Shown here piece by piece: positions 54,873 through 64,000 of a DNA stretch of 64,000 bases. The stretch is from Bolinopsis microptera (lineage: Eukaryota > Ctenophora > Tentaculata > Lobata > Bolinopsidae). The position numbers and the translations under genes are program-made. Positions within the stretch are counted from its first letter, which is position 1; the number at the start of each line of letters is the position of its first letter. The DNA lies in the NCBI RefSeq assembly GCF_026151205.1, contig NC_087077.1, positions 19,403,975-19,467,974 of the forward strand. Direction: 5' to 3'. Below the pieces are notes generated by a model that was not told where the DNA came from, did not search any database, and was given only the letters and a program-made list of their open reading frames with translations.

Positions 54873-57800
54873 ATGGCAACAACGCCCCCCTACCACCTAA
54901 TCTACTTGGACCGCCTACTGGGAACAGTATTCTGTCTGATCGCTCTTATCGGGTAATTAAACTTTGTAAAGACTGTAAAATTATCTGTAAAAGTTTGAAA
55001 GTACTTTAATTTCAACACTTTATGCCTATTATTGACACTGGTGATGAGCTACATTTATAATTATATATTAAATGCAGAATCACACTAGTAATTTCTAAAT
55101 AACAGCACATTACAGATTCCTCTCGAATGGTCTAATGGGAGTACACCTGATAGCTCTGAAGAAGAAGTTCAAAACTAGGACTACCTCCCTGCTAGTTCAG
55201 ATATCAGCTGCAGACTTTCTTACCTGTCTTACTGTTGCCCCAGCAGTTGGTGGTACGTTCATTATTGTTTAATAATCTTTAAGTTAGTTAAACAACCCTT
55301 TAGTTAATTTAGTTAAACAACCTTTTAGTTAATGGTTAAACGACCTTTTATTTATTAGTTAAAATATTCCAAATTCTGGTCACGCTCTTTATAATGTATA
55401 TATAGGTTTTATAATTATGTTTCTTTAGATAAAGATTGGATGGCAGCGTTGTGTTTACACTATCTGTTATTTAGAACTTTAGTATATATATCCTAATTTC
55501 ACAATTAGCATTTATCTCTAAATTTAGTAACGAAACCATAATCAGGCATCAGCATCATCAGTGACCTATCATTAAATACTTATCGGCACCAATAACCATT
55601 ACAACTACCTGAACCATATACCAGACACATATTAGATATTCAGTCTCTAATTAATTACTAATTAGTCTCTAATTAATTACTAATTAGTATCTAATTAATT
55701 ACTAATTAGTTTCTGTTCCAGGTGGACTACTAAGTAATCGAGAGTTACCATTTTGGATCGGAGGGAGTTATGAACGTACCTCATTCCTTGCTAATCTAAC
55801 AGGTATGTTCATCTTCTTATCATATAACAAGGTGTATCCATGAATATTCCATGAATATTCCATGAACATTAAAGGTGTATTCCGAGAATTCCTATCAAAT
55901 GTACTGTTCAGAGATCGTACTCTGTTAGTCTGTACGTTGGCCAGATTGCCCTAAACAAAAATCAATTTTTAGATTTTAAGAAATTTATTTTTTACTCAAT
56001 GTGTGCTTTTTTATGACATTGAAGTTATTTTCTGTTTTGTAAAAACCCCACCAATCACGTAATCACTTTTTGACCCATTTTTAACCCCACTCCCCCCTCG
56101 GCCCTCCGTAATCAATTTTACACATAGCTATCGTGTCAAAATTACACTAGCGTAATCATTTAGAAACCCCTCCCCCCTCGGCTGATTACGTAATATGTGA
56201 ACGGCCCCTAATTATTACAATGTTGCAACCCTGTAGACTACAACACTAGAGTAATCATTTAGAAACCCCTCCCCCCTCAGCTGATTACGTAATATGTGAA
56301 CAGCTTCTCGCTAAATTGAATCATAACCATCTCCATTTTTGAACAATCAAAAGATTATCCACCCACTACCCCCCTCAGCCACTACCTTTATCCCAGAGCA
56401 AACCACCCTTTATGAGCCTTAATCTCATGAGCCTTAATCTCATGAGCCTTAATCTCATGAAACTTAACATCTCCTTATAATTGTTTGGGCATCATGAAAC
56501 TTAACATCTCCTTATATGGGCATCATGAAACTTAACATCTCCTTATATGGGCATCATGAAACTTAACATCTCCTTATATGGGCATCATGAAACTTAACAT
56601 CTCCTTATATGGGCATCATGAAACTTAACATCTCCTTATATGGGCATCATGAAACTTAACATCTCCTTATATGGGCATCATGAAACTTAACATCTCCTTA
56701 TATGGGCATCATGAAACTTAACATCTCCTTATATGGGCATCATGAAACTTAACATCTCCTTATATGGGCATCATGAAACTTAACCCCCTACCCCCCTCAG
56801 GCTGGGTATCCTCAGCAATGAACGGAGCCTCACTCTACCTGATCTGCGTGCTGAGTATAGACAGGTTCTACGCAGTGTTCTACCCCCTCCACCGGCCCTG
56901 CATCCTCACCAACACCCGCCTAACCGTGCTGTGTGCCACTTCTTGGCTCATCCCTGTTGTTAGCAACACCTATCCCTTCTTCAGGTAAATCCCTGTTGTT
57001 AGCAACACCTACCCCTTCTTCAGGTAAACACCTGTTGTTAGCAACACCTACCCCTTCTTCAGGTAAACACCTGTTGTTAGCAACACCTACCCCTTCTTCA
57101 GGTAAATACCTGTTGTTAGCAACACCTACCCCTTCTTCAGGTAAATTCCGGATTGGAATGTTATTTATGAGTCACATAGTTGAAATGTTTTCCTGATAAG
57201 AGCCTTTTTCTTTTCGCATCAAACGGAATCAATAGCAATTTACCCAAGACAACCATCTTCAGGGGAGCCCACTTCTTCTACTACGATATCCTGGGCTTCT
57301 ACGTGTCCACCCCCCTCGTCACCTCCGGTCACGAGCAGAACGTTATCTACATTGTAAGTAACGTGTCAGTACTTCTCCCCTTTTGTGTCACAGTTGGATT
57401 CTGTCTGGCAGTAGTCAGCAGACTGGCTCAGTACGCTGGACGTCCTAAACCTGGCATTAACCTGGAGCTGCACCAACCTGTCAGCGTGCTCGCTCCCAAG
57501 TCAAAGAAACTCTCCGTTAGATCCCATAGATCTTCTCGCAGACTAGGGCGGATCCTGACCAGGATGAAGAGGATCCCAACAAGTCAGAAGGTTCGGGTTT
57601 CAGCCGGGACGAGGAGGATTGCAGCTAAACGGAGGGCTGGGAGGAATACGGATAAGAACAATATCGTGACGGTGATTATTACTCTTTACATCCTCTGCTT
57701 GCTACCTGGCATTCTAATGAATGTCTATGAACTCCTCAATACTTTCAATGCTCTTCCACAAAGTGCTTCTGTTACTAACATGTCGGACCAAATGTTGAGT

Positions 57801-57962
57801 ACGTATATCTATATTTCACTGTTATTTTCAACTCTACTGTTCACCCTTAATTCATGTGTTAACCCATTTATTTATTATTTTAGATGTAACCCTATATTTG
57901 CGCTACCAAAACCCATCGCTAGGGCTCTTTACATTTGGAAAGTTAAGTTTCAATGTAAGTGA
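54873..57962 (+). CDS. Gene 2: class A (rhodopsin-like) G-protein-coupled receptor, 393 residues
   Basis: Five exons with matching phases: 54873-54952, 55116-55252, 55722-55802, 56801-56984 and 57263-57962 (1182 bp including the stop). A seven-helix plasma-membrane receptor is clear: helix 1 with GFLSNGLM (Asn1.50), helix 2 ISAADFLTCL (Asp2.50), helix 3 ending LSIDRFYAVFYPL (DRF at residues 120-122 in place of DRY), helix 5 with Pro200, helix 6 YILCLLPGIL (Pro309) and helix 7 NSCVNPFIYYF (NPxxY at 361-365). The third cytoplasmic loop is long (about 80 residues) and very basic. The usual helix 3 Cys (3.25) is Ala and the second extracellular loop has no Cys, so the canonical disulfide is absent; helix 6 lacks the CWxP Trp. 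The N-terminus is short and has no signal peptide. Ligand and subfamily unknown. Confidence 0.88.
56048..56302. mobile_element. MITE copy in GPCR intron 3
   Basis: Matches the MITE at 10357-10533 over TAATCACTTTTTG, CACATAGCTATCGTGTC and the right end TACGTAATATGTGAACGGCCCCT (56209). The left end is decayed. A second partial right half (ACTAGAGTAATCATTT to AATATGTGAACAGC) follows at about 56240-56302. Confidence 0.78.
56403..56785. repeat. 31-bp minisatellite in GPCR intron 3
   Basis: About ten copies of a unit containing CATCATGAAACTTAACATC and TCCTTATATGGG, preceded by three copies of a 15-bp GAGCCTTAATCTCAT unit. The array ends 16 bases before the exon 4 acceptor. Confidence 0.9.
56952..57146 (+). 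repeat. 39-bp repeat copying the exon 4 end plus splice donor
   Basis: Five tandem 39-bp units. The first is the last 33 bases of exon 4 with the donor GTAAAT; the other four lie in intron 4. Every unit carries CCCTTCTTCAG directly followed by GTAAA (junctions after 56984, 57023, 57062, 57101 and 57140), so each has both an acceptor-like and a donor-like signal back to back. Using any later donor would keep frame but read AGG TAA, an immediate stop. Confidence 0.92.
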
Positions 57963-59490
57963 TCATCTCTCGGTGAGATTTTGGTCCTAAATATCGCTGT
58001 GAATTTATTATAGTCTTCATGTTATGTATCCTGGGTTTGGATAGGATGTTACCCGCTTAAAATATTTCCATCGCGTTACATAATACTTAATAAATGTAAT
58101 GGATTTGCAGTGTTGTAATTAGTTTAAAACACTATTATTCCAATATTAATTATTTATCTTTAACTTAAAAGTAACTGAATCGGTGGTATTGTGGTGATGA
58201 GGAATTGGTTTTGTGTTTTGTATTGTTGCTATTTATGTGTGATCTTATTTTCAAATTATGTATGTTGCTGAGGATTTATTTGTTTATTTTATAACAATCT
58301 GTTTGTAGTCACATCGTTTCCTAGCTTACACTTTACAGTACTGCGAAACACTGAAATATCATGGTCTGCTAAAACGACAAATTGTTCAAATAACCGTAGA
58401 TTCATAAGTCATGCTCAAACCAATACTCATTACAACGGTATTATGCATGCTCATAATCGGATCATAATTGAAATATAGTCCTGGGCCATGATCGAAAAGT
58501 TATTATGTCATGGTTTGAAGAGAACTTACTGTTCACACGCACTTTCACTTGGATATCAAAGGTGCATCAAGAGACAGTAGATGTACGGTATAATAGGTGC
58601 TATAGGGCGGAAATATCAGTCCATTAAAACATTATCGTGAAATAACTTTGAATGAAACAGTCCGGAATGGTTTGGTATTTAAAGTAGTCCCGAATTAATT
58701 TCTCTAGAATAACTTCAAAGTCAAATGAACCGGTAGTTCTTAATGGACTATAAAGGTGCTTTATTAGCATTGGCAGTCTGAGAGCCCCGTTTTAAGGGGA
58801 CGACACCATTTAACTTTTAGCATTTTATATAGACTTGAAAATAAAACATGTTTTAATCAAAGTTGGTGCACCCTCTAACTATACTGACTATGCTGACGTA
58901 CACAATTACAAAGGTAAATGGTGCAATCTCTCCAAGCTGTAGTATATACTGGGTGGTTTGAGAGAAGCCGAGAATGGTAAAGCTCAAACAGGTGGAGCAT
59001 GTCTGTTAGATAGCTTGTGTCTGGACCCTGGTATAAATTACAATCTATTAGGGAAGATCAAACAGAGCTGATTGTACTCTGAGAATAAAGATATATTATG
59101 TTAATCTTGCCTTCTTTGCTCTTCGTAGAAACCTACTTAATAAAGATCAGGATCAGCTTGTGAAACAGAGGTTTCACAGCTTGGCCGACATCAAAGATGA
59201 ACACCGTCTCCGGCTACATATTTTAAGTCAGCAAGTTCAGGACCGTTCTTAGAATTGTGAAACTCGACCCCTTCGTGGGTTAAGTTGTAGTATAATGACA
59301 ATATTTGAACCATCCCTCAGTAACTACTTCCAGGCTGCTTCATTTCACCTCTTAACTTTCAGGGAAGTGGACCTAATAATTACAATTATACGCGAGTACC
59401 ACGATCTATACTACCAAGGTAGCATAACTAACTAATAATAATATAAACTATTAACTACTAATATTCCGTCCCAGTTAGTGACACTAGGTG
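57963..59490. other. Intergenic between the GPCR and gene 3
   Basis: 3' flank of the convergent genes 2 and 3. It contains an R2 copy at 58013-58090 right after the GPCR stop, which could supply part of its 3' untranslated region. AATAAA-type signals occur (for example near 59095), but I cannot assign them. No gene seen. Confidence 0.45.
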
Positions 59491-62400
59491 CTAGTCTTGA
59501 GAAATGATAATATTCAACATGCCAGATGTAGTTTTAGTAGAGGTCACCCTACCCTTAGTGATAAGGGACACCTGACCAGTGAACCTGATATCAACCCACT
59601 GCTCGGTTATCCCTGCTTGCTCTGGTGGTATCTCTAATGTGGAGTACGTGTGCAGGAAAGTGGTGTAGCGTTGTAGAGATGTGGCCTGAAATAATGTGCT
59701 ATAGCTCACGGTTCCTGAATTGATATCTTCTGTGTTTCATAACTCTTATATCAAATCAAACGGTTAACCCTATTTGAGTATTTGATACGAAAAAAGAGTG
59801 ACATGACTAACGATGAAATATTTCGTGTGACGACAGATCAACTTAAAAATGTAATATCCTAATATTAACCTGTTTAGCTGCTGCCTCAATCACATCTCCA
59901 ACCTTGCGAGCCGCACCTGTTATCACGTCAATATATATTTTTACCGGATTATCTGGTTCTGTTTCTAGATCAACTGTCCACATAGACGTCACTGTCACTC
60001 TAAAAAGTATTTTTCAATTAGTGCGTTTATTTTAAGTAGAATAACCGGGAAAATATTGGAACGCCAGACAAATTGGGGTAAATTTCATTAATTTGCATTA
60101 AGAAATCATGTCACCTCTATAAGTTGGTACCTATAAAAATCTAAAAGCGTTTAAGAAAGTTAAAAACTACCAGCAAGCATCCCTTCAAGCATCCCTACAG
60201 TCTCCATGGGTCTACAGATTTACTTACGTAACAGGGCTTGTAGATGACTGATGTTTTGTGTTCTGATAAGAGTCCACAATACTTGCTGACTCCGCGAACC
60301 TTATCCCTGTTATTCTGTAGCTAACAGAGCGTTCCTTGAATAATTTGAGAAGTAAGGGACAGTAAGCTAACACTTCAAGAACCTTACCGTTCAACTTGAG
60401 AGTACAAAATTAGTCATGTTATAGCCAGTATCCACATTATTTGTATGTTACGAGATATCATTAACTGTATAAACTAACAGTTGAACCTGTATAAACTAAC
60501 AGTTGAACCTGTATAAACTCACAGTGTTGGGCTCCACAATATTAACTTGTAGTGTGTCCAGTAAAGGAGGTTTCCCCTCAGGTTGCAGGTAGATAGAGGA
60601 TGTGTAAGTAAAGGAGCTGAGAGGGATACCAGATCCAGCTGCCTTCCAAAGCGTGCTCTCTAATCTCTTATCAGTCCTGTGTCACGCAGGTCACTCAGTA
60701 AAACATATTACAGTGTGTTAACTCTAGTGTAACTATGTAAGAAATACACAAGATAGCCAGATACAGAAACTTGGTTCTTGAATGAGTAACTTCCATAAGT
60801 AACTTTAGTGACTTTAGTGACTTTAGTAACTTTAGTAACTTTAGTAACTTTAGTAACTTTAGTAACTTTAGTAATTTTAGTAACTTTAGTAACTTTAGTA
60901 ACTTAAGTAACTTAAGTAACTTTAGTAACTTAAGTAACTTAAGTGACTTTAGTAATTTTAGTAACTTTAGTAACTTTAGTAACTTAAGTAACTTTAGTAA
61001 CTTTAGTAACTTTGAGACACTTCTGATCGTACCTTGCGAAGGTCCAGGATCCCTGGAGTGTATATCTCTTGTGTACACAAACGGTCTGGTTTACAGGAAC
61101 AGTGTCGTGGTTAGTCGCGTAAACTCCTGTATTGTGAGGATTACTATATCATTATTTCATTTCAGGCACGTCCATCAGTTGATAAGGTTCACCACAATTT
61201 ACATAACTCCTTGCTATCATCGGCATACTTATCCAATATCCATTAGTAAACATAATATTTCCAAAGACATGTTGAATGATAAGGTGTTTCAGTTTGGTAT
61301 GTGATGACAAAATAATAATCTCCAATTGATTATATAATATATTTATTTCTGTAACGGAACAGACACGCACACACATGTTACTATATATCAAGAATTTAAA
61401 TTCCCAATTAGTCAGACTGAGCAGGTTGAGCTGTAGTAATACACAATTCTAAGGTGTTAAAACATTTTCATTACTATCTTCAGTAACATCCTGAAATCAG
61501 AATCTTACTATATATAAAAAAATCAATGACCGGTCAATACTTGTGTTCATGTTATACTTTAATGTACCAAATATTCCATAAACTAATGCCTTTCATTGCT
61601 TTATAATGGTGTGAACATTCCCTCTAAACCGAGGGGTTCCGTTCAGGCCCTTCACACTTTGTTTCTGTCTAGTTCTAATGTACCGTCACAATAGTGACTT
61701 TAATATAACGCGGTTTTTGGGTTGAAAGATTTAGCGCACAAAATGTGCGTTGTACAGGGGGACCGCTTTTTAATTATAATGAGGGTTGCTTATTTTTGGG
61801 CTAAAATTTAATCAGTTCAAACATGCTATTGTGCATTTTAGAGATTATAAAATAGGATGAAGGAATCGTTTAAGATCACTCTCGAGGCACTCTCGAGACA
61901 CTCGCATTATTTTGTTTTTTACGGTGAAATAACACAGGAGAATTTTGAATTTGTTATTCTCTTCGAAAAGAACCCCAAGCGATTGTGTAAGTGATTTGAT
62001 CTCGATTCAACATAAGAAATTCGAAAGAAGTTATTGCAATGCTTTTTGTGGAGATATGATATAAACTGTGCCTTCAATAATTAAATCTTTGCCGGGAATT
62101 ATTTCCCCGAAAAGTCGTGGACACTGGTAACCGATAATTTTCCGCAAGGGTTGCCAGAGTATTATGAGGACAGACTGAGAGTAACCTCACTCCTCAGACT
62201 GGCTGGCGGGAAGAAAAAATTATAATACAATACTACCTTGGCTGTTGAGTGCTACTACTATACGGGCGATAATGCCCGACGCTTTAGCGGAGGGCGAGCC
62301 CGGCACGATAACTTAGCGAAGGTATTATTTGTTATAATTTTTCCCGTTCTGGATGAAACAATGTGATACATGCGCTGATACAATTCCCTCCAGCCAGTCT

Positions 62401-63266
62401 GAGGTGACTAATTACATATTATAATTATATATTATACGAGTCAAACCACTGATTAAAGATGACATAATATGATACCCAAAATTAATGGGTTCTCCAACAG
62501 AGAGGACAAACAATTAAATACATGACAATACCTTGGAATAATCTTAATTGCAATACGAATTCATAAAACAATGCGGGGGACTGAGATTATTATTTGTAGC
62601 CTTTCGATTTGATTGACAGGCCAGCACTGGTGGCATAGATTAAAATATTCCACAGAAATCCTCTTTTGTTGGACTCGAAAGCTCCGTATACTCACTCTGA
62701 TATAAAATAATTCAACGTCCAATGATTATAACTCTTAGAAGATCTATACAGTGAAAGAGTGAAGATATGATGTAATCTCGAAACATGAATACTATTTAAG
62801 TGGTTGCCGGCTTAGTAGTTAGTACAAGGACATGATATTAATAAGGCAGCCTCATCTATCATCATGAATTTGAAATTATGTCATCTTTTACCAATTATTA
62901 CCAATTATTACCAGACACCAGTAACCGTAAGGGCTTTGTCTCTAAATAAAATGATGAGCGTGTTTAACTAGAGCCTTGGGCGTCTGGTAAAAGATGACAT
63001 AATTTAAAATAATGCAATGAAATGGATATGTAATCCAGCTTGAGCTGTAAGGATAAGCAAGCTAATAGTTATGTATAGCTATGTAATACCTAGAGCAAGA
63101 AAGGGATAAGAGCACACAGGAGCCCACAGAAATAGTGGTAATAGTATGAAATACCTAGAGCAAGAAAGGGATCAGAGCACACAGGAGCCCACAGGAATAG
63201 TGGCAAGGAGGCGGTATCTTGGTGGATCAGCGTGTAATTATCCGGATATACCAGCACTGTTCCCAG
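59491..63266 (-). CDS. Gene 3: Vps62/DUF946-like protein with beta-rich C-terminus (5' end missing)
   Basis: Six minus-strand exons with matching phases: 63155-63266, 61033-61126, 60523-60664, 60228-60394, 59870-59999 and 59491-59685, ending in TAG (279 codons). The first two exons give YPDNYTLIHQDTASLPL, LWAPVCSDPFLAL, GVYATN and NQTVCVHK, which resembles the (Y..I..D..S)-(W.P....F.ALG)-(V.CV) pattern of Vps62/DUF946 domains; exon 3 has LWKAAGSGIPL, like a second strand of that pattern. The C-terminal half is beta-rich (TSPVTVTVTSMWTVDL, then LEIPPEQAGITEQW, then FTGQVSLITKG) and might belong to the aerolysin-like fold, but this is a weak impression. Upstream exons are likely beyond 63266 (candidate open pieces near 63390-63600 do not phase cleanly). 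Function unknown. Confidence 0.6.
60791..61013. repeat. 9-bp minisatellite (AACTTTAGT)n in an intron of gene 3
   Basis: About 24 copies with variants AACTTAAGT, GACTTTAGT and AATTTTAGT. It begins 127 bases from exon 60523-60664 and ends 20 bases from the donor of exon 61033-61126. The minus-strand Leu-Lys-rich open frame across it is a by-product. Confidence 0.92.
61127..63154. other. 2-kb intron of gene 3 with two hairpin elements
   Basis: 62190-62405: a palindromic element with outer arms TCCTCAGACTGGCTGG/CCAGCCAGTCTGAGG, inner arms AAAAAATTATAAT.../...TTATAATTTTT and a GC-rich centre (CGGGCGATAATGCCCG). 62873-63005: a MITE with perfect 21-bp inverted ends (AAATTATGTCATCTTTTACC and complement). 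No exon found between the two bordering exons, whose phases already agree. Confidence 0.65.
63085..63205. repeat. Tandem duplication of the gene 3 exon end and its donor
   Basis: Two copies of a roughly 62-bp unit containing ATACCTAGAGCAAGAAAGGG and GCACACAGGAGCCCACAG. The right copy is the 3' half of exon 63155-63266 plus its donor (minus strand). The left copy repeats both inside the intron, differing by a few bases. Confidence 0.85.
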
Positions 63267-64000
63267 CTGAAATAAGAAGATCTGTTAGAAGGGTCTTGTG
63301 AAATCTGTTAGATTTAGAAGTGTCTTGTGGAAACATAGACCAAAATATTGCGTTCTGAGCAGGGATCCTTCCCAAAAATACATATAAACTTTAAAGTCAC
63401 ATTGCATATGTGTTGAGCTGGCTATGGTAGACCTGATACCGGGAACTCTGAAACAACAAGTATGATTCTATGATATTTGAACTACTTAATAGTGAAGCTG
63501 GTAACATACTTTCCCTGAGAGAAGATATGTGGTGTGTGTAGAGTCTGGTGCAGTCAAATAGGATCCTGTCCTGTAAAACTGTGCTGATCTGGGGAATGCT
63601 GACATTAGTTAAATAAAAAATATCATTAAATTCTCTTCAATTACCAGAACCAACTGACCATACAATTTCTCCTTCAGTTTCAATTCTTAGGATGAAAAAG
63701 ACCATAAATTATGAACCAAAGACATATAAAAAAGCCTCTTGAATTGCTTGAGATACTACCATTCACAATATCCTTCCAATCCTTCCAATTGTTCGAATTG
63801 TTCGAGATATTCTAATTTCTCGAATATTTCGATATGATTGAATTTTCAAATTTTTCGAGGTGATCAAATTGTTCGTGGTGTTGGAATGGTTAAATTGTTT
63901 ACTATTTTATTCGTGAGTGGTAGCGATGTTGGAATGGTTAAATTGTTTACTATTTTATTCGCGAGACTTCCATAGTAGTACTAGTATGTAGCAGGCAATT
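63267..64000. other. Probable 5' part of gene 3 and small repeats
   Basis: Minus-strand open pieces near 63509-63600 (SIPQISTVLQDRILF in one frame) and 63390-63470 look exon-like, but I cannot join them with consistent phase. 63880-63965 holds a tandem pair of a 49-50 bp unit (GTTGGAATGGTTAAATTG). The stretch 63770-63860 is rich in TTCGA/TTCTCGAA motifs. Confidence 0.35.

Noticed and set aside
56933-57196. Open frame of 87 codons with SLLLATPTPSSGK repeats
   Set aside because: It is another frame of the 39-bp splice-site repeat of the GPCR gene, out of frame with the receptor.
60695-61078. Leu/Lys-repeat protein on the minus strand
   Set aside because: It is the translation of the 9-bp minisatellite in an intron of gene 3.

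Overview
The window looks like AT-rich nuclear DNA of an invertebrate animal. The reasons are multi-exon genes with GT..AG introns, a rhodopsin-class GPCR, a secreted protein built from symmetric phase-1 exons (cysteine-rich ephrin/TNFR-like repeats plus a sushi domain), and several animal-type LINEs, Helitrons and inverted-repeat elements. Non-coding DNA and transposons dominate. I cannot name the species; a cnidarian, placozoan, sponge or tunicate would all fit.

Layout. 1-853 (minus): endonuclease part of a LINE running off the left edge. 2.3-3.1 kb: a 7-bp satellite. 4.3-8.1 kb: two copies of one 5'-truncated LINE (family A), head to head. 9.5-19 kb: no genes; a 39-bp minisatellite, MITEs, and a dispersed repeat (R1) that carries telomere-like motifs. 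19.2-23 kb: a broken gag fragment beside a 1.2-kb foldback element, then a frameshifted LINE ORF1-like gene. 25.1-26.2 kb: three Helitron-like units head to tail.

26.76-35.69 kb (plus): gene 1, a secreted mosaic protein: signal-peptide exon, one large domain exon, nine small cysteine-rich exons in a recently amplified tandem array, then a sushi exon. Its introns hold a tRNA-like SINE head, a TIR transposon and a Helitron that itself contains a LINE ORF1 insertion. 36.2-45.2 kb: more amplified intron/exon-like sequence, interpreted as decayed copies of the same kind of exon; it is interrupted by a LINE with RNase H (family B) and by two copies of a second Helitron family, one of which has intact ends and a readable empty site. 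45.2-54.8 kb: no convincing genes, but a 2.9-kb asymmetric palindrome.

54.87-57.96 kb (plus): gene 2, a complete five-exon class A GPCR of 393 residues, with a tandem repeat that copies the end of exon 4 together with its splice donor. 59.49-63.27 kb (minus): gene 3, six well-phased exons (279 codons to the stop, 5' end not found), with an N-terminal part resembling Vps62/DUF946 and a beta-rich C-terminus of uncertain kinship.

The three host genes do not look like a pathway. A recurring theme is local duplication across exon/intron borders: whole exon pairs in gene 1, exon end plus donor in gene 2, and exon end plus donor in gene 3. All exon models were read by eye from splice motifs and phase; none has transcript support here.
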